The notes: generated by a model from the letters alone, not told the origin. DNA of 64,000 bases from Tetradesmus obliquus (GCA_030272155.1 CP126193.1:1054001-1118000); one strand, 5' to 3'; positions 1 to 13,223 are shown, counted from the first letter of the stretch. A program made the numbers and translations.

Positions 1-179
1 GCCATGGAGGAATAAGTCGCATTTGTATGTTTCTAGTTTGTAAAGCGAAAGGGGCACGTGCCGATCACCGATGCAGGCAAACACGCAGAGATGGCAGCAA
101 AGCTTGAAGGGCACAGCAGGTGATGTGCTGGAGAGGGATGAAGCTGAACTACGGTAGCACGTGGGCTGTTTGCGCCCAC

Positions 180-392
180 CTGTTGCAGCAGCCTTTCGTC
201 CTCCTGCTCCTCTTGCAGCTTGCGAAGCTTTTGTAACGCAGCATCGTGCTGAGACTTCACCACTCGGTAGTAAGTACTCAGGCACTTGGTGAGTGCGGCA
301 GGCTGCTTCTGTACGCGTGTGCTCAGCTCCAGACCTTTGCTTCGTTGACTCTTCGTGGCTTTTTTAGCACGAGGCGATCCAGGCGGAGTCAT
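180..392 (-). CDS. Unknown protein with coiled coil, first exon only (gene leaves the window)
   Basis: Only the first exon is visible; the rest lies beyond the left edge. Its 71 codons start at an ATG at 392 and end in phase 0 at a clean donor, CAG|GTGGGC. The N terminus is basic and rich in Ser/Pro/Lys (MTPPGSPRAKKATKSQRSKG). From about residue 45 it becomes a charged helix (LQKLRKLQEEQEDERLLQQ) that looks like a coiled coil. I do not recognise the family. The basic start could suit a nuclear protein or an organelle presequence; the sequence does not decide. Confidence 0.5.
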
Positions 393-3077
393 AGTCAGCG
401 ATCGGCGACAGTAGCGAACATGACGGAAATGCGCCCTGTATCACGTGCGTGAGGCTGTCCAAATATGATCTTGAGTGTTGCGTGTCTACATGCATTTGAT
501 ACGTGAGAGTAGAAGACGCGGAATTAAGTGTTAAGTAATAGAGTCCGCTAACCCACCAACATTTGTGGGGTCCGTCTGCAGCGTATCCATCGCTGAATTG
601 CCCTTGCTATGTTGATCTCCGTCCCTTGATTTTTTTCCGGTTTTTAGCAAGCCTGCTGCTGCAAGGCCGTTCAGCACGAAGACCTAATCCTGCCGCAGGC
701 AGTGAGGGTATCCTCACTGGTGAGCGCAGTCACTGCACGGTGCGGTTGACCGCATTTAAAACATATCAGTGACGCGTTTTGACCAGGTCCGCTGCTGCAC
801 CGACGTTCTTGACTGCTGTGTGATTCACTGTGAGCAGCGAGTGAGTAGTACTCACTAGGTCACTAGTGACCCAGGCTGGGTCACTAGACTATGAGCACAT
901 GCAGACTTGGAAGCCTTCCTCACGGTGAGGCTCGGAAGCCTTTGTACAAGTGTAGGTGCAAGACATGCCTATGGGGGTGCAAGACATGCCTATGGGGGTG
1001 TAGGTGCAAGACATGCCTATGGGGGTGTAGGTGCAAGACATGCCTATGGGGGTCTCAGACCCAGTGAGAGCGCCTCCGCCTGTGAAGGTGAGATTGGCCA
1101 GGCTGGCCAGGACATCTTGGAAACATTGGAAACTTTAAGCTAGGCATGCGCAGTACCCAGCTTGCAACTAGTACTTCAGAGCTTAACGGCACACGGTATG
1201 TATAAGAACAAGTCTACACATCCGCAGAGTCCTCACCGACCGCCTTGGATGCGAAACTGCACATCATCTTCAAGCAAAGCTGCGCCATATAAAGAAAGTT
1301 GCGCCAGAAGACCTCTCGTTCCAGGTCTCCTGGCCATCTGCGTGGGCTGCAGTATGTCATCAGTTGCTACGTGTTTACTGATGTTTGCCTGTTGCGCTAA
1401 GTTCATGCATGTGCATGCTGTCAGGTACACAAGTCGTGCACCAGAGTGCCCAGGCTGCAGAACAAACATTGAACCGTGCTGGTGCAACATCCTCAAAGTG
1501 AAGCCGCTGTCAACCAGCATACTGTTCACCAAGTGGCATGGGTTGGAAGCTGCACTTCGGTAAGCTACATATGTTACATAATCTTACACAGTAGTATACT
1601 ATTACATAGCACCAAACAGCTGTGAAGCAGTCAACGTACAAGCAGAGCAGGCGCAGCAACAAAAGGCTTTAGCTGCTGCGCAGCATGCTGCCGTCAGCTG
1701 GCAAGACTGCACAGGCCACGCTGGCCCTCTGTCACACAGCTTCGAAGCTGTGTCTGAATTTACATGCTGAAAAACACAGCAAACCCCATGTTAACAGCTT
1801 GGTGCTTGCAGACATGAGGCCAGCAGAAGCATGGTCTACAGACGCAGCCGGCTGCAACCCCTCTGCAGAGCTCTGTGCATGTGCCTGCAAAGTACAAGCC
1901 CAAAGTGAAGACGCGCTGCAAATTGAACAAGCCAGAATCTGGCGATCAAACCACAAGCGCCCACAAGTGTGATTGGATCACAAGCGCCCACGTGGCTGGG
2001 GGTGGCTGAAAACTGGTGGATAGAGTAAGTACAAGGCGACTGTATGTATTAGGCTGTGACCAGCACTGTGAGATTTGATGTAGAGGTCAGCAAAGCAGGC
2101 CGGGTGCACACAAAACAACAGCAACAGACAGGCAGCCGCTTGTTACGCGGGCTGGGTTTACTGTATGTAAACCACCGCTACAAGTGCAACCAGAAGTTGG
2201 CAGCGGTGAGAGCGTAAAGAACACAGCAGAAACTCTGCAAACTCCATGTTAACAGCAGAAGCAGACGCTGTCAACAAGACAGCAGTGCAGGCCAGGTGGG
2301 TGCCGTACCAAAGCATCCGACAGGCACTTGCCAGACAAACAGGCTGGCAGTTATTAACAACCGCAATATTGCTGGCGAGGCACATGTGGGATGCAACAGC
2401 TGGCAGTTAAGCCAGAGCAATGCGGGATGTAACGCAAAAGCTGGCAGCTAACCCAGTATCCAGTCAATTTGTGCTGCGCAAGAGGCTCACCGAAAGCAAC
2501 AATCAGAACAAGTCTGATACCAACATCTGCCACTGGCCTCATTCTCGCTACAGCAAGCCGTGTCAGGCCTCTCCTGCACTTTTCATGCTGCACAATAGTT
2601 CATTGATTGCGGTGCTGCCACAGTAACAGTGCAGACACCCAGCTGCACGCACACACATCTCAACGACCACCATGTGCAGCGACATGTACAAAACATGCCC
2701 CATTCCAAATGCAATTGCGCTGCATGTCAAAAGCTGCAGCATCCACAAGGCACTGTACGCCTCTCAGGTGTTAAGTCGCCGGAATCACCTGCTGACAATT
2801 TGCATGGGCCCACGGCCCACCAAGCAACCTCACTGCGCAGGCATAGCCTGCATGGCATGCGTTGTCTTAACAGCAAGTATGCACAGCACCACCGTAATCA
2901 TCCGCACGCAAGTCCTCACAAGCCTCAGCTACAGCCGGCAGCAGCAGCCCTGCCCGGCACCATACGTTTCGGGAGCTACACATCACATAACAGCTCCTCG
3001 TTCAAAAGGCCCGTCACATTCCTCAGCCGAAAACGCATGAGGGGCACGAGGTTAGCCTGTTGGGCTTATTTGGGCCT
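393..3077. other. Intergenic stretch without a supported gene
   Basis: The open frames here are short, have no recognisable domain and do not join into spliced chains. It holds a short tandem repeat (listed separately), a small symmetrical run of AGTCACTAG-type words near 849-890, and a repeated phrase around CACAAGCGCCCAC at about 1950-1992. I see no RNA gene. It presumably contains the promoter of the leftmost gene and the 3' region of the dirigent-like gene. Confidence 0.6.
951..1053. repeat. Four-copy tandem repeat, 20-27 bp unit
   Basis: The phrase GCAAGACATGCCTATGGGGG occurs four times in a row, three of them preceded by TGTAGGT. Copies are almost identical, so the array is young. It lies in intergenic DNA. 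Confidence 0.9.
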
Positions 3078-3749
3078 CTACCAGTTGACAAAGTAGAGGT
3101 AGAACACACCACTGAGGCCTGCGGGGCGCGTCCAGTAGCCAAGCTTGGCCACGTAGCCGCCTGTGCCTCCCACGATGGCCTTGTCAGTGAACAGCGGGTC
3201 CTGGATGCCGGTGCCGTCGCCGACAAGGAAGATCTTGCCGGCAGGGAAGCCGTTGATTGCAACAGGCAGAGTCCTGTACGGCGGCAGCAGCAGCAGCAGC
3301 AGCAGCGGCGGCAGCAAGCGTGTCGGGATGAGACAGGGTGAGATAGTGGGCGTGTATCTTGTGGGAAGTGCAGCAGCCTGGTCTGGCACGGCTGTGCAGC
3401 ACACAGGGTTTGCTGCTTGCTGGCAGGAAATGACATCGGCATGCCACTTGAGAGATTGCTGGCATGGGCAAAATGTGTGTGTCTTCAGCCAGCTGTGGGT
3501 GTGGTGATGCTCATGAGCAGTTTGGACAAAGCGTGTGTGGCGTAAGGCTGTTAAACGGCAAGTGTGCTTCAAAGCACGAGCCTCTCATAAATTTGGCATT
3601 CAGTGGTGCGCTGCCAGCCAGTGGCTGGGCTGGCTGCGGCCCATGCAACAACCAGCCAGTAAGCCGCGCACAGTTTCTTGGTGCACTCACACAGTGATCT
3701 GGTAGTTGAGGTACTTGGATGCGACAGTGACATCGGTGTAGATGCCTGC

Positions 3750-3794
<45 letters not shown>

Positions 3795-4791
3795 GCGGCG
3801 GCGGGCAGGGATGTGTCAGCATCATGTCTGGATCCTAGCTAGGTGAACATCATCATTGGCAGGGCAGGCTGCGAGGTCATCCTGTAGAGCTCAGCCAGTA
3901 TGCATGTACTGCCTGGGCAGGCGCATTGTGTGAAGGATGGAGTGATCATGGAAAGCAGCACACACAGCTCAGCAGCAGTGTGTGTGATAGCAGCAGCTCT
4001 GAGGAGGCCGTCAGGGCACCTCTCTCACCTGAGTAGGCAGCAGTGCCGCCACCCTCCAGGTTCAGGCTGCAGGCACCAGGACAAACGCAGGGTGGTGGCA
4101 GCAGATGCGGCAGAAGGCAGCAGATGCAAGGCATATGTCAGGCCCGGACAGATGGTTCAGATGATGCATGAATCAAACACGATGGTTTGCAAGCCTGTAG
4201 CAGTGCTGGCACAGGCAGCAGGCAGCTGCCTTAAAGCAGTGCATGCAGCTTTCTGGAGAAGAGGTTGCCAAGCCATGATGTCAGTGACACATGGCAGGGT
4301 GCATGCGCACAAGTTTTGCCATTTCAAGGGAGGTACTAGATTAACATATCCAGTAGATATGTGCACGATTTTCCCCCGCCAGGCTGGCACTGTGTAGCTG
4401 CCAGCATAGCAATACCTCGGCCTTCATGCTTTTCTGTGAAATGGTTTGCGAGCGCACTGCAGCAGCGGTTATGCCATGCAGGGCAGCGCTCGCCGGTACC
4501 CAGTACAACCGGACAACACAGCAGCTGCATGGGCAGCAGTCTGCCCACTGTGTGCACTCACGTGAATGTCCCGGTGTCTCCAACAACGGCTGTCTTGTCA
4601 TCACCAGACTCGGAGCCAGCCTGCTGCCCGATGCTCTTGAGGATGAGCAGCCTGGTGGTCGGGGTTTTGGGCCAGGGCTTAGGCCTGCCGTGACCCCAGT
4701 TGCCCCAATGGCTGGGCTCTTGGGCGCTCACTGCAGCCGCAGCGAAGAGGCACACGAGGGCCGCTAGGGCCAGGGGCTTGGACAGGGCCAT
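3078..4791 (-). CDS. Secreted dirigent / allene-oxide-cyclase-like barrel protein
   Basis: Four exons (4562-4791, 4029-4066, 3691-3745, 3078-3273) join with matching phases into 172 codons. The start was chosen because it opens a clear signal peptide (MALSKPLALAALVCLFAAAA, cleavage near VSAQ); the frame stays open upstream but gives no better start. After a Pro/Trp-rich linker the mature part reads as a small beta barrel: TLNLEGGGTAAYSG, then GIYTDVTVASKYLNYQITV, then GKIFLVGDGTGIQDPLF and AIVGGTGGYVAKLGYW, ending in FYLYFVNW. The paired GDGTG / IVGGTG and GYW pattern recalls dirigent and allene oxide cyclase proteins, which guide or cyclise a bound small molecule. Catalytic function is not shown; a secreted or wall-associated role is inference. 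The second and third exons are only 38 and 55 bp. Confidence 0.7.
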
Positions 4792-5340
4792 GGTGCTGGT
4801 GCAGGTGCTGCTGGGTCGGGAGGAAGCCTGCGGGGTGAGGTAGAGTGCGAGCAGCAGAGCATGAGACACAGCGTTAGTGCGACGCTTTAGGATAGATTCT
4901 AGTGCTCGGGCTGACACGGGCGCGTCACCAGGCGCTGATCTGCGGGTGCAGCTGCACGGCACGGTGACGCCGTGGTTGCTGAACAATGCAGCTGCGTGGC
5001 TGACACTTGGCGTCATAGTAATGATGAATATGGTGACAAACATCAAATGATGGCCGTGCCAACCGCTAAGCACGGCTGGTGTGCGATCTGGTGCCCAGAT
5101 CGACACTGCGGGTGACTGGACCTGCTGCTGAAGCAGATCACTGCGCATTTGGGGCAATATCGAGCTGGAAAAGATCATGTGGTGCTGCATGTTGATCTTT
5201 GTATCACGTTTGCCAACACCCACCTGTGCTCGCTGCCCTGCAATTAGGGATGAGGAGGAACGGCCTGTTTGGGGGGTTGCGCTGATGAAGGAGAGTGGGC
5301 AGCAGAAGCTGATGAAGTGCAATGAGAGGTTGCTGCTGCT

Positions 5341-5346
5341 TTTATA
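5341..5346 (-). promoter_or_regulatory. TATA box for the dirigent-like gene
   Basis: The minus strand reads GGCTATAAAAGCAGC here, a good TATA box. It lies about 550 bp upstream of the chosen ATG, implying a 5' UTR of about 500 bp or an unseen 5' intron. Upstream in-frame ATGs would fall within that leader. Confidence 0.4.
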
Positions 5347-5419
5347 GCCAGGGCGGAGGCTCGCAGTTACAAATGTACGAAGGCTTGCGCGTGTCCGACA
5401 CTGCACACTAGACACAGAG

Positions 5420-6857
5420 TTACTCTTCCGATCATGCGTTTTGGACGGCGAATATTTGCTTGTTACATGTTGAAAGCTAATCCATAAACTACTGAGCTGT
5501 CAATGCTGTCTGATATGCCCTCTGTGCCGGTTTGCTTTGGTCGCGCTCATCCTGCAGGGATGACCTCCGTCATCTGGAGTGGGTTAGCTTGGGCCTGGAC
5601 ACACCATCAGCAACTCCATTGCAATAAAGGCTGTTTCAGGCGTGTATGAAACGGCGAACGTCACCACCAATTATGTTCATCATCGCCTCAGGCCTACTTA
5701 CCACCCCCCTGACCATAGCGTCCACAGCATGCAACAGCCGTGCACGTAGTCAAATGAACTATTGAAACGTTTGCAATTATAAGTTGGTGCGAAGGCCAGA
5801 TGTGCTTTAACACGTATATCTATACGTTTACTGCTTGCTGGGCTGGCGTGCGTGAAGTGGTCCGCAACCTTTCAATGTGTGTGCTTCAAGCATTGACAAA
5901 GGACCTTTAGAGGGCAACAAAAGCTTGCAACCCGCCTTGCAAAGATGTGCATGATTTCGATGCAGGTGCTGCGCAGCACAGCCTGCAGGCACAGTTGCCT
6001 GCAGGCAACTGCAGCTCAGCTGCAGTGCACCACTCTGGCTGGCATGGGGAGATCACTCAGTCGCTGCTTGTCAAAACAGCACGGCCACCATTCAGTGTAT
6101 GCTTTTACACAACACGCATGCCCAACAGAAGGTCCTGCTCTGTCTGCTGAGGGGTCACCTTGCTGGCCTGGCACTGACGCAGAGCAACTGCTTCGCTACA
6201 CAGCAGCCCACAATGACGTCCCCGCATGCCCAAGCGCAGGAGTGCCTTGCCCGATTTATGCAACAGTCAATGGTGTAGTGCTGATTGGCAGCTCCAGCTC
6301 CTGAGCCTCCTGTCCTTTCAAGTAGTATCACGCTTCAAACAGCTTGCGATTCTCACCTTCTTGCAACTTCCACAGCCCTAGTTGGGTTTCAAAGAGTCTT
6401 GCATGTAGCTCAGGTGAATGCACTATAGTAATCGATAACGATGTGGCGTGCACTGCGACACACCAGTGGTACACTGACCACTAACAGCCCCATGCATTGG
6501 TATGTATCACTCGTATCTGATGTGTCAACCTCTCATTCTCAGCCCTGTTCTAAACTTCACCAAAGAACACCTCAAGCAGGCAACTGTAGGTTGCAGCACT
6601 TCCCCTCAGGTCGCCCACAACCTGTGACAACATGTCACTAGCAATATCAAGCGTGAAGCCTTGCGTCAGTCACAATGGCGACTGGGGGTGCTGATGTAAT
6701 TAGCTGCACACACACTGCTGCAGGAACACGCCTGTGAAAAGGCAGGTGTAGGCATGGTACATGCACAACTGCGCACCTTCAAGCAATGCCTGCCCTCACA
6801 GGAGGTCATCAGGCTGTCAGCTTGACAGCTTGTTATTAAATACTGTTAGTAACATGT
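5420..6857. other. Intergenic region between two secreted-protein genes
   Basis: I see no supported gene. The open frames at about 5945-6304 and 6441-6641 have no domain and no convincing splice partners. It should hold the 3' region of the fasciclin gene (right side) and the promoter of the dirigent-like gene (left side). Confidence 0.5.
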
Positions 6858-9296
6858 TCATGCCAGCAGTGCCACTGCAGCACCCAGCAGCACAGTCAGC
6901 AGCCCAGTGGCGGCAGCAGCCGCAGATGCACCGGACCTAGCAGCAGCGGAGCTTGCAGCAGGAGCTGCTGCTGCAGGCCCCTGCGCAGCCGTCACATTTG
7001 GTGCTGACTCAGCGGCCTCTGGCAGCAGCACGTCATCAATAACATGGATGACGCTCGCGCCAGCCGTGATGTCAGCAGCCTTCACAGTGGCGTTGTTTGC
7101 AGGGCCGACAAAAGTGACGGAGCCGTTGGCAATGCGCACACGCAGGGGTGCACCGCCGGTCAGGGCGGTTGTCACGTTTTGGCCGTCAGTCAGGTTGCTG
7201 CTGAAGACTGCGCCAGCAGGGATGACGTGGTAGGACAGCACCTGCAGGCGGCAGCAGCAATTGAAGGAATAGAAGTGAATAGGGGGCTTGCGGACATTAT
7301 GTTCTGTCAACCAATGCTCATATTTCTCAAGCGCTGGATTTTGCCGCCACGGGCTGAAATAACTAGACTAAAGTAAGCAACTTTATGCCATTCGATGATC
7401 GCAACAGGCACAAATCCGAATTGTGTTTGGCAAACACAAGCGCCACAGTATGTGCAGTCTGCACTCCCTTTCTGATAGCTTATGACCAACTCACGACACC
7501 TTGCAGGAGAGAGTATTTAGCAACGTGATAATGTGTCTACTGCATACACGCCAGCATAGCTTCACTTTGTTGCTGCGTCCAACAATATTGAGCTGTCACC
7601 ATCTTAAGCAAACACAAAGTTATCTCTATACCAGCAATGAGTTTCAGCTAATATTGCAATGCGAGATGTGCCACTCACCTGCACCAGGGTCTGCCTGTTC
7701 TCAGGCAGCAGCAGCTGCTGGGGGGTGATGCCCAGGGAGGCGTTGAGCCTGCTGGTGAAGGCGGCGTTGTCGGGGGCCAGGATGGTCCAGGCAGTGGCGT
7801 TGGTCAGGTTGGCGGCAATGCCAGCAGCCTGCAGCAGCAGCAGCAGAGTGAGGCCGCATGAATGTTATGTTTGCTTGTATGCCTTGAAGGCGGTAGAACG
7901 ACGAGACAAGAGTCAGCCAGACATATGCAGCACAGAACCGCTGATGGCACCTTGCATGATTTCATAAAACGGTGCATTAAGCCAGTGCAGCAATGTGCTG
8001 AGGCAACACAATGCGTATGAAAGTGAAACCAGATAAGTGCATACCTGGACAGCAGCCAACAAGATAGTCAGGTTGGTGGCTGACGTGTTTGCAGCAGTGA
8101 GTGCCTCTCCAATGCTTGCGTACACAGGGGGCTCAGCAGCGCCATCAGCAGCAGTGGCATTCTCGGCAGTGTCATTGCCAGCTGGCGCCGCTGGCAGCAG
8201 CACGTCATCAATGACATGGATGACGCTTGCGCCAGCCCTAATGTCAGCGCCAATGACGGTGGCGTTGGTGGCAGCGCCGATGAATGTGACGTTGCCGTCA
8301 GCAATGCGCACGCGCAGGGGCGCAGCACCGGCCAGGGCGGTTGTCAGGTTCTGGCCGTCCGTGAGCTGGCTGCTCAGCACAGCGGCGGAGGGGATCACGT
8401 GGTAGGACAGCACCTGATTGTGGCGTGATGTGGCAGCAGCAGCAGCAGCAACAGGAGCAGTACAGTCACATGCCTCCTCCCGCAGTGCATGGCAGCGTAA
8501 AAGCTGATGTGGAGGTTGTACAAGATTGTTGTTGCAAGCTGATAAACAACTAAGCCACCATCAGAAGTCGCTGACAAACACTACGATTGATGTACTGTCC
8601 CAACGAAGAGACTTGTTCCACACTTTCCCACAGGTTTTTCGAACCCTGCCATGCCGAGCATTCTGAAGAGTGCCTCAGGCCACTGATATGGAATCACATG
8701 GCAAGACCTGATCTGTCTCGGACAACAAATCCGAACAAAGCAAGCAGCCCACCTGCACCAGGGTCTCCCTGTTCTCAGGCAGCAGCAGCTGCTGGGGGGT
8801 GATGCCCAAGGACTCATTCAGCCTGCTGGTGAAGGCGGCGTTGTCGGGGGCCAGGATGGTCCATGTTGTGTTGGGGGTCAGGGCCGAGCCCACACCAGCA
8901 GCCTGCAACAATAGATCAGCAAGGTCAGTTGGGCTGGTTGAGTAAGAGGGCACATTGTGTAGTCAGAAGCAGCTGCAGCGCCACATGCAGCAGGTGTGGT
9001 GCATGATGGCGCTGACTACTCACTGGTTGCAACAGCCACCACACCCAGGGACTTTTGCATTGCTAATTGCCACTGCAATGTCTCCTAAACGTCTTACATA
9101 AGGATCGTGTCTGCACCATGCTCGAAACGTAATTTGCTAGAAAAAGTAGTAGACTTACCTGCACTGCAGCCAACAGGATGCTCAGGTTGGGAGCAGAGGC
9201 GTTTGCTGCCCTCACAGCATCTGCTAGCGAGGTGAAGGTTGTCTGGGCGCTGGCTACAGCCAGACAGGCCACAAGCAAAAGGATGGTTGCACGCAT
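6858..9296 (-). CDS. Secreted two-domain fasciclin (FAS1) protein, probably GPI-anchored
   Basis: Five exons (9159-9296, 8753-8902, 8045-8413, 7679-7828, 6858-7241), all joined in phase 0, give 396 residues. Residues 1-17 are a signal peptide (MRATILLLVACLAVASA). Two FAS1 domains follow. Each has the H1-type block WTILAPDNAAFTSRLN, the LLLPENR(E/Q)TLVQ helix, the VLSYHVIP motif, and the closing ASVIHVIDDVLLP block. N-x-S/T sites are frequent (NLT, NAT, NNA). The tail is an Ala/Ser-rich linker ending in a hydrophobic stretch (GLLTVLLGAAVALLA) without basic residues after it, as in GPI signals. FAS1 proteins usually mediate adhesion at the cell surface or in the wall. The two repeats share the same exon cuts, showing duplication of an exon unit. 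Confidence 0.92.
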
Positions 9297-10187
9297 CGTT
9301 TATGTCTACTACAAGCAAACTGAGCGAAGGCAATAAAAAGTATATCCGTGCTGGTAAAGCAGGGTTCGTCACGTGGCAATCTGGATGTCTTCGCAGATAT
9401 CCCGACGGATCGCATGCTTTAAGCTGCTGTCGGCGGCATATGAAGCGACATAAGTGCCTCGAGAACGTCAGCGTGTGGTTCGGAGCCAACCACAGTTCGA
9501 TCGAACTAGGCGCCCATCTAGTACGCGCAACCAAACTGCGATCCACGCACGGCCAGCTACAATTAAGCCTGATTAAATCACGTTTCAACGATTCGATGCA
9601 GTGTAAAAGGGTAAGGCCCACTCGAGTCACCCGATCCATGGGAAGCTGGAGCGGTGACTCATTGCTGCAACTATTTTCCGCCTCAGAAGCATCGTGATGC
9701 ACTACCCAAGTGCGAGACGGTGGTGTTTTGCGGTTAAAACATGAAAAAAGCGCGGGTGCTACATGTTTGATTAGGTCAAACATGCAACCTGAAACTCTGG
9801 AAAGCAGAGATGGCTGCTCGACTGGCCAGAGCGTCTCGAATGTTCAGAGACAACTTGAAGGTCTGCCACCTTGCAGCCAGCATCCTTGAACTTCTATTCT
9901 GCGGCAACTGCGGTTCATATAGTTGTAAAGGCAGCCATGCTAACCAAAGGCTTCCATGCACGGTTAGGTAACCCTCCAGTCAGATTACATCACCAACTTC
10001 GCACCGCACACAGCTGTATGCTGTGTGCAATTTACCACCCAAATGCATGTCCACACAGCACAGCCTCAGGCCATCACAGCACTCATTTGTGCAAGCGTGT
10101 GAGCTTCCAGCTGCTGCTCCTGCCAGCTCTTGCTGCTAGCAGCTGCCGCCACCATCTGCTGACTGAGCTGCATGCTGCGCTGCCTTA
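9297..10187. other. Spacer: fasciclin promoter and mTERF 3' region
   Basis: No coding feature is supported. On the minus strand a TGTAA word, the usual green-algal polyadenylation signal, lies at 9985-9989, about 200 bp past the mTERF stop, and could end that transcript. An AT-richer patch (AATAAAAAGTATAT on the plus strand, near 9331-9345) precedes the fasciclin ATG and might be promoter DNA. Confidence 0.4.
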
Positions 10188-11072
10188 TCAAGTCGGATAG
10201 CGACAGTACTGCAGAAGCATGTTTGCTGCTGCTGCCGCTGCTGCTCCAGCACTTGTTACTGCCCATGTGTTCATTTCCGTGACAGCCTGCTGCCAACCAG
10301 CAGTAGCGCACCGCAGAGGGCGGTGCACTTGCAAGCTGCTGCTGCAACTGCTGCTGCCAGTGATGCTGCTGCTGCTACTGCTACTGCTACTGCTACTGCT
10401 ACTGCTACTGCTACTGCTACTGCTACTGCTGCTGCTGCCGTTACTGCTGCTGCTGCTGGCAAGTAACAGCGCCTCAAGCTGAGCGCTGCTCTGCCATGCA
10501 CTGCTGCACCAGGATGTGGAGTGATCAGCAAGCTGCTGCAGCAGTAGCCCCGGCTGTCCTGCAAACAGCCCTGGCTGCAAGCCAGCTGCTGCTGCCAGCG
10601 CCTGCGATGCAGACTCCCGCTGCTGCAGCAGGTGCACATCATGCTGCACTGCTGCAGAAAACTGCATCTGGCCACTCCGCAGCAGAGACGGTCCTACAGC
10701 TGATGCTGCTGCTGTCAAAGCAGCAGAGTGCAACCGCACAGGCTGGCTGCTGCTGCGGCTGCTGCTAGCTGCGCTGTAGCCAACAGCGTGCAGCGACTGC
10801 CCCATGCTGTCGCTGCTGCTGCCGCTGCTGCCACACAAAGTTGAGTCACTTTGCATGGTAGCAGCAGCTGACCAGCCAATGAATGGCTGCTGCTGCTGCT
10901 GTGGGCTGCTGCTGCTGCTGCTGGTGGTGTCTGCAGCCACCGCTGTCAAGCTGCTAGCAGATAGCTCCTCTACAGCAGCAGCCTGTCTGCGCCTCCTGTG
11001 CGGCGCACTGCTGCTGCTGCTGCTGCTGCTGCTGCTAACTAACATTGCGTCTGCTACTACCTGCCTGGACAC

Positions 11073-11129
<57 letters not shown>

Positions 11130-11776
11130 AAAGCGATGTCGTGCGCTGCCGTCAGCTTGCCGCTTTCGCGTGGCTACTGTTGCACCTGCTGTACTGCTCT
11201 GCTTGCTGCTGCTGCTGCTGCCTAATGCAATCACAGCGAGCTCCTCTTTCACTGCTGCTGCTGCCTTCCTGACAAGAGATGCAGGCCACTCCCCCGGGTC
11301 AGCAGCCAGGTGCTGCAGCCGCAGCTGTGCCCATAAGGCGTAGTCAGGGTGAGTGGCGTGCCAATCCGCCGCTGGTGTCTTGTTGGCGCGATGCAGTGCC
11401 ACCTAGTGATATACAGCAATGATGCAGTGTCAGTGCATAGTCAGACAGCAGACAAAATACAGTGGGCAGGCGCGACGTCTGAAAGCATAATCCGGCATTG
11501 CAGAGTGCTTGCAGCTGCTGCTGGTATGCTGCTGGAGAATTGCAGAGGACATGCAGCTGGCGTGTTCAGCGCAAATCAAGTAAAGAAGAGAAGTGAGGAA
11601 ATTTCAAGGGAAACATGACGCATTAATGTGTGTACAGTGCCAGTGCGCACCTCTTCCTGCTTGCCTGTGGCCAGCAGATACTCCAGTCGCAGCAGCAGCC
11701 TGCCGCTAATGCTGCGTGCAAAGAACACCTGCCAGCAGGGCTCCCTGTGTGACTGCTGCACAGCCTCCACACCAAC

Positions 11777-11816
<40 letters not shown>

Positions 11817-12037
11817 GTGGTACTGCTGCTGTCTTCTGCATGTTGCTGCCCAGCAGCATCACCAGCAGCAGCAGCAGCCTCTGCCTGAAGCCGTAAAGCC
11901 CGCTTGTAGGCGCCGCTGCGCCCGTGCTTGCCCCCTTGGCTCCAGTAGCTGCTCTGTGCCACTAGCCTGCTGAAGAGCTGCAGGAAGCTGACCACTACAG
12001 CTGAGTTGTACATCACCACGCGCATGTTGGAGCGCTG

Positions 12038-12073
<36 letters not shown>

Positions 12074-13178
12074 GGGCGCAGACAGCAAGACACGGCAGCA
12101 GGTTTTGGTTGCTGTGACCCCCAAACACCCACCACCAGCTGCAGCACTTGACTCCGCACCTACTCAAGCAGGACGCTGTTCGGCCATCAAAACAAACATC
12201 CGTGTCATGAAGCTGTTGTTACATGAAAGTAATCATTTGTCATCTGCAGAGGATCAAGTCCCCTGCACTGCACAAGGGTGCTGCGGGCAGCAGCACTCAC
12301 AACAAGCTGGGCCACCAGAAAGCAGTTACATGCAAGACAGTGACCAAATCAGACGGCACCGTGGTGCAGTACGGTGCTGCAGGCTGCACCCCCACGCCTG
12401 CTCCTCCCAGCTTCTGGACCTCATCCGCTCCTGACCATTCGGCATCCGCAGAAGATCCGAACTTTCACCACACAAGGGGCTGCAGGCAGCGGCACTCACC
12501 ACCAGCTGCGCCACCAGCTGTGGCACCCGCTGTGGCAGGGCTGCCGCTCACCCAGCACAAGCACAGACATACATCATGAAGCAGGTCTGCGCCGGCACTC
12601 ACCACCAGCTGTGCCACCAGCTCCTGAGGGTCCCACTGCATGGCATCAGCGATGTAGGACACCTTTGCTGGCAGGTTGGCCAGGCTTATGAGCTGCGGGT
12701 CTGCCTTGAACAGCTGCAGCAGCCACTCCGGTGACACCCCAAACGCCTGCACACCGCAGCACACCGCAGCACACCGCACTTACATAGAGTGACTGAAATA
12801 CGCGTGCCTGTATGTCCAAACACCTCTCAGAGACATCAGTCGCAGCAACGCTTTAAACAGTCTACTCATATGAGCAGTCTACGCCACCAAACACTCTGAA
12901 CCTCTCACCTGCTTGAAGCCAGTCACTCTGGCCCGCAGCGTGGCTGAGCTGAGGCTCAGGATGCCAGGGTTCTTGCCAACCATGTGACAAGCCTGCAGCA
13001 GCAGCAGCAGCAGCACAGCAGCCACTTCAAACAGAGCTAAGGCTCAGGATGCCAGGGTTCTTGCCAACCATGTGACAAGCCTGCAGCAGCAGCAGCAGCA
13101 GCACAGCAGCCACTTCAAACAGAGCTAAGGCTCAGGATGCCAGGGTTCTTGCCAACCATGTGGCACGCCTGCAGCGGC

Positions 13179-13223
<45 letters not shown>

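Noticed and set aside
849-890. Short palindromic run of GTCACTAG-like words as a protein-binding operator
   Set aside because: It lies in gene-free DNA next to a tandem repeat, without a nearby promoter to regulate.
1162-1563. Plus-strand frame of 133 codons
   Set aside because: No domain, no splice partners and a competing minus-strand frame of similar length; not distinguishable from chance.
4558-5415. Upstream extension of the dirigent-like frame
   Set aside because: It would place the clear signal peptide internally and runs across the TATA box, so it is taken as leader DNA.
10219-11343. Plus-strand poly-Leu frames
   Set aside because: Antisense of the Ser-rich mTERF tail; pure CTG translation.
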